The notes under the pieces were generated by a model that searched no databases, was not told where the DNA came from, and worked only from the letters and a program-made list of their open reading frames with translations. 12,828 nucleotides of DNA from a bacterium. Lineage in GTDB: Bacteria; SZUA-79; Acidulodesulfobacterales; Acidulodesulfobacteraceae. This document shows, one piece after another, positions 1 through 5,845 of the stretch (the first letter of the stretch is position 1; each line of letters starts with the position of its first letter). Both the position numbers and the translations under genes were made by a program. The stretch spans positions 1-12,828 of the forward strand of contig JAJYYS010000031.1 in NCBI GenBank assembly GCA_021800745.1, read 5' to 3'.

Positions 1-101
1 ACCCCGATGATTACGAGGGCAAATACGATCTTCCGTTCTACCGAAAGCTCGACGAAAAAAGTTTTTAACTGGGAACCGAAGTCCTTGAACGTAGCGGCCA
101 T
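1..101 (-). CDS. fliF: FliF, flagellar MS-ring protein (N-terminal fragment, cut by window edge)
   Basis: FliF forms the MS ring in the cytoplasmic membrane, the base on which rod, switch and export apparatus are built. Only the first 33 codons are present, running off the left edge. They read MAATFKDFGSQLKTFF and continue through VELSVERKIVFALVIIG. An amphipathic start followed by a charged 'S-x-E-R-K' and the beginning of a hydrophobic segment is the usual FliF N-terminus just before its first membrane helix. It lies 27 nt downstream of the fliE stop on the same strand, and fliE-fliF adjacency is a standard flagellar arrangement. No Shine-Dalgarno is visible before the ATG; the spacer is a 5-bp tandem repeat. 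The identification rests on the short N-terminus plus context. Confidence 0.75.
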   Translation of the reverse strand, partial: MAATFKDFGSQLKTFFVELSVERKIVFALVIIG

Positions 102-104
102 TTA

Positions 105-124
105 TATGTTATGTTATGTTATGC
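105..124. repeat. Pentanucleotide tandem repeat (TATGT x3 + TATGC) between fliE and fliF
   Basis: Three perfect copies of TATGT and a fourth, TATGC, fill most of the 27-nt spacer between the fliE stop and the fliF ATG. On the coding (minus) strand it reads as repeats of ATAAC leading into ATATAAATG. It occupies the place where a ribosome-binding site would be, and none is present. Confidence 0.8.
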
Positions 125-128
125 GTTA

Positions 129-470
129 TTATACCTGCATACTCATAATCGAATTATATGCGGTTATAATTTTATTTCTGACCTGCATCATAAGTTCGAA
201 AGAATCGTTTGCTTTTTCCATGTCTATCATCGCTTGATGTATATTTGAGGACTTTCCGTCGGCTATAGCTTGGGCGGAGCTGTTGGCGGTATTCTGAAGT
301 TCGTTGACTTTATTTATGGAATTTAAAAGGGTATCGGCGAAAGAGCCGCCTCCGGAGCCTGCATTGGCCGCCGCGGAGTTAGAGCCGCCGCCATTAATAA
401 TGCCGTTAGGATTAAGTTCTTTTATATCGTTTAAATTTATTGCGTTTTCGACGCCTATAGGTATAGCCAT
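129..470 (-). CDS. fliE: FliE, MS-ring/rod junction protein
   Basis: FliE is a small exported protein that joins the MS ring (FliF) to the proximal rod and is among the first substrates of the flagellar type III apparatus. The 113-aa product has the family pattern: a variable Gly/Ser/Asn-rich N-terminal part (residues 22-42), a conserved helical part beginning at SFADTLLNSINKVNELQ, and the C-terminal signature RNKIITAYNSIMSMQV. Length is normal (about 100-115 aa). The ATG is preceded by a good GGAGG (positions 479-483) at 8 nt. It is third in flgB-flgC-fliE-fliF. The 163-nt gap before it, holding a large inverted repeat, is abnormally wide for this operon. Confidence 0.95.
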   Translation of the reverse strand: MAIPIGVENAINLNDIKELNPNGIINGGGSNSAAANAGSGGGSFADTLLNSINKVNELQNTANSSAQAIADGKSSNIHQAMIDMEKANDSFELMMQVRNKIITAYNSIMSMQV

Positions 471-503
471 AGTTAATTCCTCCGCTTTATTCTTTTAACT
501 CTT

Positions 504-607
504 AACCGGCGGACTCAAATCCGTCCCCTGTGACTTGTTTAAGCCCGCCTTAATTTTAATTATAACATAATTTCGGATAAAGGGGACGGATTTGAAATCC
601 GCCGGTT
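504..607. repeat. Large imperfect inverted repeat (REP-like) between fliE and flgC
   Basis: The left arm (504-529) starts AACCGGCGGA and ends AATCCGTCCCCT. The right arm (581-607) is its reverse complement apart from one mismatch and a 1-nt indel. The arms flank a 51-nt AT-rich centre. The right arm also contains its own 7-bp palindrome (CGGATTT G AAATCCG, 587-601). The GGGGACGGATTT/AAATCCGTCCCC ends resemble the AATTCTGTCCCC motif seen at 1123 and 4804. Transcribed with the flgB operon it would make a long hairpin whose base is about 20 nt upstream of the fliE Shine-Dalgarno. No T-run follows on the minus strand, so a simple terminator is not favoured. Assignment to a REP-type family is inferred from form. 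Confidence 0.75.
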
Positions 608-633
608 TTATATCAATTTGTTGCTTTTATCCG

Positions 634-1026
634 TCAAATTTTTAACGACGACTGCGACATAGCTTTAGATTCCGATATAACCTGAGCGTCTGCCTGATAA
701 GCCCTCGTTGCCGAAATCATATTTACGAGCTCCCTTATCGACGATATATTTGGAGTCTTGACGTACCCGGCTTTATCTGCCAGCGGACTGCTCGGGTCGT
801 ATTTTTCGGAAAACGGATTTTTGGCGTTTTCTATTTTTTCTACTTCGACGCCGAAATAATTTTTAAATTTAACGGTCTTAAAAAGCGGTTCTTTCTTTAC
901 GTAAGGCAGTCCGTTGCCCGCATCTTCGGTATTAATGTTCGCAAGATTGGACGAAATAACGTTCATCCTTATTCTTTCGGCGTTTAACCCTTCCGCCGCT
1001 ATCTTTAAAGAATCGTTAAAACTCAT
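634..1026 (-). CDS. flgC: FlgC, proximal rod protein
   Basis: FlgC is one of the proximal rod subunits (with FlgB and FlgF), exported through the flagellar type III system and assembled in the periplasm. The 130-aa product shows the rod/hook-family N-terminus: SLKIAAEGLNAERIRMNVIS, then SNLANINTED. The C-terminal helix ISATRAYQADAQVISESKAM matches the FlgC/FlgG/FlgE 'raYqaN/D' motif. Length is typical or slightly short (family about 130-150 aa). GAGGG (1033-1037) lies 6 nt before the ATG. The gene follows flgB on the same strand but after a 177-nt gap carrying two REP-like hairpins, where flgB and flgC are usually nearly contiguous. Confidence 0.95.
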   Translation of the reverse strand: MSFNDSLKIAAEGLNAERIRMNVISSNLANINTEDAGNGLPYVKKEPLFKTVKFKNYFGVEVEKIENAKNPFSEKYDPSSPLADKAGYVKTPNISSIRELVNMISATRAYQADAQVISESKAMSQSSLKI

Positions 1027-1110
1027 AACCCGCCCTCATTATTGTCTATATGTTTTGTAATTAATTAGTATCTTTGCCTGTGTTTATCAAAGCAAGTCTT
1101 TTATATTACT

Positions 1111-1134
1111 GGGAGAGAATTGAATTCTGTCCCC
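1111..1134. repeat. Short palindrome carrying the AATTCTGTCCCC motif (REP-like) in the flgB-flgC gap
   Basis: GGGAGAGAATT (1111-1121), a single G, then AATTCTGTCCC (1123-1133) form a near-perfect palindrome with one mismatch in 11 bp. The 12-mer AATTCTGTCCCC (1123-1134) recurs exactly at 4804-4815 inside the response-regulator gene, and a variant ends each arm of the inverted repeat at 504-607. GGGGACAGAATT-type motifs are widespread in some bacterial genomes and, from general knowledge, often accompany REP-associated Y1 transposases. No such transposase is in this window. Confidence 0.65.
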
Positions 1135-1154
1135 GTCATCTTTATGTGTTTTGT

Positions 1155-1176
1155 CATTCCTTCGCATGCAGGAATG
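1155..1176. repeat. dRS3/REP-like hairpin (CATTCCT...AGGAATG) in the flgB-flgC gap
   Basis: CATTCCT (1155-1161) and AGGAATG (1170-1176) form a 7-bp stem around TCGCATGC. The setting, GTCATTCCT...AGGAATGCAG, resembles the widespread noncoding 'GTCATTCCC...GGGAATCCAG' repeat class. It lies 28 nt past the flgB stop (in the direction of transcription) and about 20 nt before the palindrome at 1111-1134, so the gap holds two different palindromic types. Confidence 0.6.
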
Positions 1177-1203
1177 CAGTCTTTATTGTACGCCGTCTGC
1201 GCA

Positions 1204-1632
1204 TTAAGGAGTAGCATTTGTTATGGCGTAAGTTAAAGTCGCGAATTTTTTCGACAGCAAACCGGCAACCGCCTGAAACCTTATAGCATTAGACGCCATA
1301 TCGCTCATTTCCTTGCTGAGGTCAACGGTATTACCGTCTAGCGGAGGAACGGTTTCGTCTTTTTGATTATGGACGAAAGATTTTATATAATCCGACTGTC
1401 CTTCCGGATACGACCCCGCCGCGACCCCGCCGCCTAAATCTTTTTGCGACGTTGCTTCCATAGGCAGAGAATCCGCCGAAGGAACGAGGCCTTTCATAAC
1501 CTGCTCGAAGTTAAGTTCTTTCGCCTTGTAACCCGGCGTATTCGCGTTTGCGACGTTAGAAGCTATGATGTTCTGCCTGTCGCTCAGGACGTTTAAGCTT
1601 TCCCCCAAGATTCCGTAAATATTGCTGAACAT
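1204..1632 (-). CDS. flgB: FlgB, proximal rod protein
   Basis: FlgB is the proximal rod subunit closest to FliE. The 142-aa product has the diagnostic N-terminal stretch LSDRQNIIASNVANANTPGY followed by KAKELNFEQVM. The C-terminal end has the family helix around 'VDLSKEMSDMASNAIRFQAV'. Length is normal (about 130-145 aa). The ATG at 1632 is preceded by AAGGA (1645-1649) with a rather long 12-nt spacing. It is the first gene of the minus-strand operon flgB-flgC-fliE-fliF, and a consensus sigma-54 promoter lies at 1721-1736, about 90 nt upstream. The AT-rich leader contains three copies of an ATTTCTAA-like word. FlgB's place next to a flagellar kinase gene fits FlgS/FlgR-type control. Confidence 0.95.
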   Translation of the reverse strand: MFSNIYGILGESLNVLSDRQNIIASNVANANTPGYKAKELNFEQVMKGLVPSADSLPMEATSQKDLGGGVAAGSYPEGQSDYIKSFVHNQKDETVPPLDGNTVDLSKEMSDMASNAIRFQAVAGLLSKKFATLTYAITNATP

Positions 1633-1720
1633 TTTATATTTACATCCTTGTATAATAAATTAAAAATTTCTAAGATGATTTAAAGTAATTTCTAAATTTT
1701 CTAAACTTATTATTTATATA

Positions 1721-1736
1721 TGCAATAATTATGCCA
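1721..1736 (-). promoter_or_regulatory. Sigma-54 (-24/-12) promoter of the flgB operon
   Basis: On the minus strand TGGCATAATTATTGCA matches the -24/-12 consensus TGGCAC/T-G/A-N4-TTGCA/T, with the exact 12-nt offset between GG and GC. It overlaps the last codons and stop of the kinase gene (stop at 1729-1731). The expected start is near 1710, giving a leader of about 78 nt for flgB. Confidence 0.85.
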
Positions 1737-2898
1737 TATGCGGCAAAAACACGCTTATTTTTGCCCCTCCCAGTTCTTTTGAATTTTCGGCGCTGATGTA
1801 TCCGCCGTGAACCATAACGTTGTTTAGGGCTATCGAGAGTCCTAAACCCGTACCGCCGCTTTTTTTAGTCGAAAAAAAAGGGTTAAAAATATTCTTTACG
1901 ACGTCCTCCGAAAATCCCGGTCCGTTGTCTTCAAAATCTATGCGGATGTAACCGTTTCCGTCTTCTCCGCCGGAAACCGACGAAGTTCTTACGTTTATAA
2001 TACCGTCAATATTTTGAACGGCGTGCGCCGCGTTAATAAGTATATTCACGAAAGTCTGCCCTATTAGATTTTCGTCTATTTCTAAGATTAGATTTTCGTC
2101 TATTTCGGTACTTACTTTCACGTTTTTTTCTTTTATTATATAGGAAGAGTATATAATAGATTTATTTACGATATCGGATAAACCGCATTTCGAAAGGGCA
2201 GGATTGACGGTTTTGGAAAATTCAAGGACGTTGTTTATGGTCGCATTCATATTTTTGACGGCTGAGATTATGTTGGAAATAATTTCCGCATGCTCGCCGC
2301 TATTAATCTCTTTTTGCAGTATCGAAGCGAACAGGTCTATGGAACCGAGAGGGTTCCGTATTTCGTGGGCTATTTTTGCCGACATTTCGCCAAGTTCCGC
2401 CAGCCGTTTGAACTTTTTTATCTCTTCTATGTTTTGAATTATAAATATCCGCCCGGCATTTTTTTTGTTGCTTCCGTGTATGTTTTTTATATATAGAAAT
2501 ACCGGAATGAATTTTTCGTCCTGTGCACCTGATTTCATCAGCTTTTCTACCGGATAAAAAACGGGTTTTATAAAATCTCCCAACGCCGAGCCGCTGAAAA
2601 AAAATTTTAAAAACTCGTCGATAGGGCGGTTTAAATAGCTGACGAGATTATATCCGCCCGCAAGGTCGGTTAACGACTTATTGATAAATTTAATCAGGTT
2701 ATTATCGTCGGTAATTAAAATTCCTAAAGGCAGGCTTTCCAGTACTGTATTGAGGTTCTCCTTTAAATCTTTTATCTCTTCTTCCAGGTTTTTATAATAC
2801 TCCGAAAGTTTTTGAGAAGCGGCTTCAAAAGATTCAAACGCCTTTTTGAGTTCGCCGCCGGATATTGCTTCTATTCTATCGTTATCGTTTTGAGCCAT
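1729..2898 (-). CDS. Soluble PAS sensor histidine kinase, FlgS/FleS type
   Basis: The 389-aa kinase has no membrane segment, so it should be cytosolic. Residues 15-55 are charged and heptad-like (coiled coil). A PAS-like fold follows from about 50 to 165 (TVLESLPLGILITDDNN onward). The dimerisation/phosphoacceptor helix holds AHEIRNPLGSI with His178. ATP-binding motifs follow: N-box NILINAAHAV (Asn285/Asn289), G1 DNGPGF (324-329), F-box NPFFST (339-344) and G2 GGTGLGL (348-354). All catalytic residues are intact. The layout matches FlgS/FleS kinases that sense early flagellar assembly and phosphorylate a sigma-54 activator; the probable partner is the divergent regulator at 3547. Its end overlaps the flgB promoter. 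No Shine-Dalgarno precedes the ATG. flgS is the closest named role, but the symbol is left blank because orthology cannot be tested here. Confidence 0.88.
   Translation of the reverse strand: MAQNDNDRIEAISGGELKKAFESFEAASQKLSEYYKNLEEEIKDLKENLNTVLESLPLGILITDDNNLIKFINKSLTDLAGGYNLVSYLNRPIDEFLKFFFSGSALGDFIKPVFYPVEKLMKSGAQDEKFIPVFLYIKNIHGSNKKNAGRIFIIQNIEEIKKFKRLAELGEMSAKIAHEIRNPLGSIDLFASILQKEINSGEHAEIISNIISAVKNMNATINNVLEFSKTVNPALSKCGLSDIVNKSIIYSSYIIKEKNVKVSTEIDENLILEIDENLIGQTFVNILINAAHAVQNIDGIINVRTSSVSGGEDGNGYIRIDFEDNGPGFSEDVVKNIFNPFFSTKKSGGTGLGLSIALNNVMVHGGYISAENSKELGGAKISVFLPHMA
2063..2106. repeat. Tandem 24-bp duplication inside the kinase gene
   Basis: ATTAGATTTTCGTCTATTTC occurs at 2063-2082 and again, identical over 20 bases, at 2087-2106, a period of 24 (8 codons). 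The protein reads IDENLI-LE-IDENLI-GQ at residues 266-280, just before the N-box. The frame is kept and the domain length is still compatible with the HATPase fold. Confidence 0.85.
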
Positions 2899-2905
2899 AT
2901 CTAAA

Positions 2906-2914
2906 ATTTTATCA
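2906..2914 (-). promoter_or_regulatory. Possible extended -10 element of the kinase gene
   Basis: On the minus strand TGATAAAAT (extended -10, TGN plus TAAAAT) ends 7 nt before the kinase ATG at 2898, placing the start site at or next to the start codon. No convincing -35 is seen, and chance matches are common in such AT-rich DNA. Confidence 0.35.
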
Positions 2915-2949
2915 TAATTTTTCTTAAATTGCGATTACCCGGCCTTTAT

Positions 2950-2978
2950 TTGACGTTATGATATATTGATGTTATAAT
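2950..2978 (+). promoter_or_regulatory. Sigma-70-type promoter of the toxin-antitoxin operon
   Basis: TTGACG (2950-2955), a 17-bp spacer and a perfect TATAAT (2973-2978) give a near-consensus housekeeping promoter. Transcription would start near 2985, about 53 nt before the antitoxin ATG at 3038. The kinase gene is transcribed the opposite way from the same 139-nt divergent region. Confidence 0.75.
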
Positions 2979-2989
2979 ATTACTAAATA

Positions 2990-3027
2990 ATAAACCTAAA
3001 TATATATATATATTTATAAATGTTTAT
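2990..3027. promoter_or_regulatory. Candidate operator palindrome of the toxin-antitoxin operon
   Basis: TAAATATATATATATATTTA (2997-3016) is a perfect 20-bp palindrome, flanked by the inverted pair ATAAAC (2990-2995) and GTTTAT (3022-3027). It lies between the expected transcription start and the Shine-Dalgarno. Ribbon-helix-helix antitoxins usually bind palindromes at their own promoters, so an autoregulatory site is plausible. The simple (TA)n sequence weakens the case. Confidence 0.4.
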
Positions 3028-3037
3028 AGGAGATAAA

Positions 3038-3277
3038 ATGACTGCGGCTACTACTTTAAGACTTCCGGAAGAAAAGTTAAAATTAATCAGGGCTATAGCA
3101 GGCTATGAAAACAGGCATCTTTCCGATATATTTTTGGAACTTTCCGAAGAATATATAGAGAGGCACAGAGAAACTCTTGAATTCTTGAATATACCCGGTT
3201 TTGCTAAGGAATGTCAAGACGGATTGGAAGAAATAAAAAAAGGCGGGGGAAAGACATTAATTGAACTGGACGATTAA
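3038..3277 (+). CDS. RelB/ParD-like ribbon-helix-helix antitoxin
   Basis: The 79-aa product begins TTLRLPEEKLKLIRAIAGYE and continues NRHLSDIFLELSEEYIERH. This is a short beta strand (TTLRLPE) followed by two helices, typical of the ribbon-helix-helix DNA-binding domain of CopG/RelB/ParD antitoxins. The acidic C-terminus (DGLEEIKKGGGKTLIELDD) would be the toxin-binding tail. The ATG at 3038 is chosen over an in-frame ATG at 3020 because AGGAG (3028-3032) is correctly spaced only for 3038. The gene overlaps the downstream toxin gene by 17 nt, the usual coupled arrangement. By family it should neutralise the toxin and repress its own promoter. Confidence 0.85.
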   Translation: MTAATTLRLPEEKLKLIRAIAGYENRHLSDIFLELSEEYIERHRETLEFLNIPGFAKECQDGLEEIKKGGGKTLIELDD

Positions 3278-3530
3278 GTTTTCTTCGGTTGCCGAAAAGC
3301 ATTTTATTAAATTTGATTCCGACATAAAGAAAAGAATAAAAACTAAATTATCGGAAATGGGGTCTATGGAAAATCCGCTTTATCACCCTTGCGTCAAACC
3401 TCTTACAGGAGAACTTAAGGGCTTTTACAGGTGTAGAATAGGGGATTACAGGATTATATTTTCACTGTTAAACGAAGAAAAAATTTTGGCAATAGTGAAT
3501 ATAAATTCAAGAGGAAATATTTATAAATAA
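3261..3530 (+). CDS. RelE/ParE-family toxin
   Basis: The 89-aa product has the compact RelE/ParE pattern: WTIKFSSVAEKHFIKFD at the N-terminus, a Lys/Arg-rich helix (DIKKRIKTKL), the core GELKGFYRCRIGDYRIIF, and a terminal strand ending INSRGNIYK. Basic residues at the usual catalytic or RNA-contact positions (Lys53, Arg57/59, Arg64, Arg84) and Tyr88 are present, which favours a RelE-type mRNA interferase; a ParE-like gyrase poison cannot be excluded. The start is TTG at 3261, inside the antitoxin's end; the next in-frame Met (residue 33) would remove a third of the fold. The gene is intact. It ends 16 nt before the response-regulator ATG, so read-through into that gene is possible. Confidence 0.85.
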   Translation: MNWTIKFSSVAEKHFIKFDSDIKKRIKTKLSEMGSMENPLYHPCVKPLTGELKGFYRCRIGDYRIIFSLLNEEKILAIVNINSRGNIYK

Positions 3531-3535
3531 AATTG

Positions 3536-3541
3536 TATAAT
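3536..3541 (+). promoter_or_regulatory. Possible -10 element directly before the response-regulator gene
   Basis: A perfect TATAAT (3536-3541, preceded by TTG) ends 5 nt before the ATG at 3547. No Shine-Dalgarno and no good -35 are seen. If used, the transcript would start at about the ATG (leaderless). Confidence 0.35.
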
Positions 3542-3546
3542 TTTTT

Positions 3547-4983
3547 ATGAACAAAAGAGAGTCGGACAGGATTCTGATAGTTGACGACGACCCGCATATG
3601 CGTTCCGCATTGAGCCTGAGCCTTAAAAAGACAGGCAGGGAAGGGGATATTTTTGCTTCGGCGGAAGAAGCGTTAAAATTTCTTGACGGGTTGGACGGAA
3701 CTGAGGCCGAGGTGGGAAAAGGCGGAGGCTATTTTCTTATATTATCAGATTTAAACCTTCCCGGAATGGACGGAATTTCTTTTTTAAGCGAGATAAAAAA
3801 GCGCGCAGCGTTTAAGCCGATTCCTTTCGTTATCATTACCGCATACGGAACGGTGGAAAGCGCGGTTTCGGCAATGAAATCCGGCGCGGCGGATTACCTG
3901 CTTAAGCCTTTCGATATTTCCGATTTTGAAAAGATGCTGAAAAATGCGGAAAAAATTTCCGCATACGAAACTCTTAAAAAAAATGCCGCAGGCGATGAGT
4001 CCGACACAGACGATAAACTTGGTTTTATCTGCGAATCGGCGGCAATGAAAAAAATAAGCGAATATATTAAGGCGGTAGCCGGCGCAGACGCCACCGTCCT
4101 TATAACCGGCGAATCAGGAACGGGAAAGGAAGTTGCGGCAAAAAGAATACATAATTTGAGCAAAAGAAAAGGGAAGTTTATCGGCGTAAACTGTTCGGCT
4201 ATAGTGTCAACGCTTCTGGAAAGCGAACTTTTCGGACACGAAAAAGGGGCTTTTACCGGCGCCGTTTCTTTGAAAAAAGGAAAGTTCGAGCAGGCGGACG
4301 GCGGAACTATTCTGCTGGACGAGATTGCCGAAATGGCCCAAAATCTTCAGGCGAAAATACTCAGGGTTCTTCAGGAAAAGACTATAGACAGGGTAGGAGG
4401 GGACGAACCAGTTCCGGTAAATGCAAGGGTCATCGCCGCTACCAATAAAGACATAGAAAAAGCCGTAGCCGAAGGAAGTTTCAGGGAAGACCTTTTTTAC
4501 AGGCTTAACGTAATCCGTCTGCACCTGCCGCCGCTGAGGGAAAGAAAAGAAGATATAATTCCTCTCGCAAAATATTTTACTTCGGCGTATGCGAAGAAAT
4601 ATTTCAGGGAAATTTCGGGCATTACGGAAGAGGGGCAAAATTACCTGCTTTCGCTTAGTTTTCCGGGCAACATAAGGGAGCTCGAAAATATAATAGAAAG
4701 AGCCGTTATACTGGCGCAGAAAGATAATTATTTAGACGTGCGCCATTTCGGGAGTTTCGGCCGGATTGACGAAAACGGCGGCGCGGGAAACGAAAACGGA
4801 ATTAATTCTGTCCCCATTTCCGATGCCGTTTCTACTTTTAACATTAAAGAAATGGAAGAAAAACTTATTATAGCCGCTCTCGAAGAAACCGGCGGAAACC
4901 GGACCAAAGCGGCGGAAAAGCTCGGTATTACCTCCCGAACCCTCAGAAACAAACTAAAAGAATTAAAAATAACGGCAGATTAG
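3547..4983 (+). CDS. Sigma-54-dependent response regulator, FlgR/FleR type (NtrC family)
   Basis: The 478-aa product has the full NtrC architecture. Receiver domain 8-125: acidic Asp13-15, phosphoacceptor Asp68 in SDLNLPGMDG, Thr98 and Lys120 (LLKPFD). AAA+ domain about 155-395: Walker A GESGTGKE (188-195), the sigma-54 contact loop GAFTGA (234-239), Walker B ILLDEI (Asp258/Glu259) and arginine fingers in FREDLFYRLNV (Arg313, Arg319). A Gly/Asn-rich linker (404-428) follows, then a Fis-type helix-turn-helix (434-475) with NRTKAAEKLGITSRTLRNKL. All key residues are intact. It presumably receives phosphate from the divergent kinase at 1729-2898 and activates the -24/-12 promoters at 1721, 5006 and 10790. 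The linker contains a REP-like 12-mer. No Shine-Dalgarno precedes the ATG. flgR is the closest role, but orthology is untested. Confidence 0.93.
   Translation: MNKRESDRILIVDDDPHMRSALSLSLKKTGREGDIFASAEEALKFLDGLDGTEAEVGKGGGYFLILSDLNLPGMDGISFLSEIKKRAAFKPIPFVIITAYGTVESAVSAMKSGAADYLLKPFDISDFEKMLKNAEKISAYETLKKNAAGDESDTDDKLGFICESAAMKKISEYIKAVAGADATVLITGESGTGKEVAAKRIHNLSKRKGKFIGVNCSAIVSTLLESELFGHEKGAFTGAVSLKKGKFEQADGGTILLDEIAEMAQNLQAKILRVLQEKTIDRVGGDEPVPVNARVIAATNKDIEKAVAEGSFREDLFYRLNVIRLHLPPLRERKEDIIPLAKYFTSAYAKKYFREISGITEEGQNYLLSLSFPGNIRELENIIERAVILAQKDNYLDVRHFGSFGRIDENGGAGNENGINSVPISDAVSTFNIKEMEEKLIIAALEETGGNRTKAAEKLGITSRTLRNKLKELKITAD
4804..4815. repeat. AATTCTGTCCCC motif inside the regulator's linker codons
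   Basis: An exact second copy of the 12-mer at 1123-1134, here in frame and encoding part of GINSVPIS (residues 418-425) in the variable linker between the AAA+ and DNA-binding domains. It is possibly the residue of a REP-like insertion tolerated in a flexible segment. Confidence 0.55.
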
Positions 4984-5005
4984 CAATATCCCCTCTTATA
5001 TAATT

Positions 5006-5021
5006 TGGCACGATGTTTGCA
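5006..5021 (+). promoter_or_regulatory. Sigma-54 (-24/-12) promoter of flgD
   Basis: TGGCACGATGTTTGCA is a full match to the consensus TGGCACG-N4-TTGCA, 22 nt after the regulator's stop codon. The expected start is near 5032, about 80 nt before the flgD ATG. It should drive flgD-flgE and possibly fliK, fliJ and the motE-like gene. Confidence 0.93.
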
Positions 5022-5034
5022 CAATTACATATCG

Positions 5035-5083
5035 AAGGCAAAAAGCCTTTAAAATAGGAAAAATTTTCCTGTTATGTTTTTTT
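5035..5083 (+). promoter_or_regulatory. Two small hairpins and a T-run in the flgD leader (possible attenuator)
   Basis: AAGGC-AAAAA-GCCTT (5035-5049) begins right at the predicted sigma-54 start. AGGAAAA-A-TTTTCCT (5056-5070) follows, then GTTATG and a run of seven T (5077-5083). The T-run lies within about 7 nt of the second stem, but that stem is AT-rich and weak. It could be a 5' stabiliser or a leaky attenuator. The flgD Shine-Dalgarno (GGAGGG, 5098-5103) lies outside it. Confidence 0.4.
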
Positions 5084-5110
5084 AATATGTAAGTAACGGA
5101 GGGAATAAAA

Positions 5111-5821
5111 ATGTCGGTGAATTCATTATTCGCGCCAACGACGGCTACCAACGCAAATACGGTTGCGTCTTCGGCGGCAAACGCCGCGGCTAATACCGCA
5201 AATTCGTCCAATCCTAACGGCAGTCTCGTAAGCGCGACGACTTTTATGCAGTTAATGGTTCAGCAGTTAGAAAACCAGGACCCGTTAAATCCACAGTCGA
5301 GTTCGGCTTCGCTTGCACAGCTTGCCCAGTTCGATTCGCTTAATCAGTTAAACTCGGTCAATTCAAACCTTCAGGCGCTCGTATCCGGCGAAAATCAGGC
5401 TGCTCTCGGAAGCGCGGTAAATATGGTAGGCAAGTCGGTTCAGGCAAGCGGAAACGCATTCGGCTATTCGAGCGGAAGCGCTTCAAATCTAAGTTATTCC
5501 TTGCCGGGCAATGCAAGTTCGGTAAGTATGGATATATACAATTCGTCGGGAAATCTCGTTTACAATACTAATCTCGGAGCGCAGAACGCAGGTTCTCAGT
5601 CTTTTACATGGGACGGCACTGAAAACAGCGGACAGGCGGCTCCTTCCGGCAATTATACTTTTTCGGTCGGCGCAACAGGTTCCGGCGGCGCGGCTATCAC
5701 GCCCTCGACCTTTACGCAGGCGACGGTTACCGGTCTTTCGACTTCATCGACGGGGGCAGTCCAGCTCGAACTCAGCAACGGCTCGACCGTTCCATTGTCG
5801 AGCGTTACGAACGTTCAGTAG
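5111..5821 (+). CDS. flgD: FlgD, hook-cap (hook assembly scaffold) protein
   Basis: FlgD caps the growing hook and guides addition of FlgE subunits. The 236-aa product shows the conserved N-terminal core TTFMQLMVQQLENQDPLNP and then SLAQLAQFDSLNQLNSV (residues 43-84). Its C-terminal half has the FlgD Ig-like/tudor pattern: SVSMDIYNSSGNLVYNTNL ... FTWDGTENSGQAAPSGNYTFSV (137-186). Length is normal (about 220-240 aa). GGAGGG (5098-5103) lies 7 nt before the ATG, and a consensus sigma-54 promoter lies upstream. Composition is odd: one basic residue in the whole protein (Lys108), no Arg or His, and very high Ser/Asn/Ala. First gene of the hook operon; flgE follows after a 203-nt gap containing a REP-like element. 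Confidence 0.96.
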   Translation: MSVNSLFAPTTATNANTVASSAANAAANTANSSNPNGSLVSATTFMQLMVQQLENQDPLNPQSSSASLAQLAQFDSLNQLNSVNSNLQALVSGENQAALGSAVNMVGKSVQASGNAFGYSSGSASNLSYSLPGNASSVSMDIYNSSGNLVYNTNLGAQNAGSQSFTWDGTENSGQAAPSGNYTFSVGATGSGGAAITPSTFTQATVTGLSTSSTGAVQLELSNGSTVPLSSVTNVQ

Positions 5822-5845
5822 GTTATAACGGTATATATATTAGCT

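Noticed and set aside
3020..3037. Upstream in-frame ATG for the antitoxin (six extra residues)
   Set aside because: The AGGAG Shine-Dalgarno (3028-3032) lies downstream of this ATG and is correctly spaced only for the ATG at 3038.
4207..4638. A 143-codon open frame antisense to the response-regulator AAA+ domain
   Set aside because: Overlaps the conserved ATPase motifs on the other strand; shadow of a real gene.
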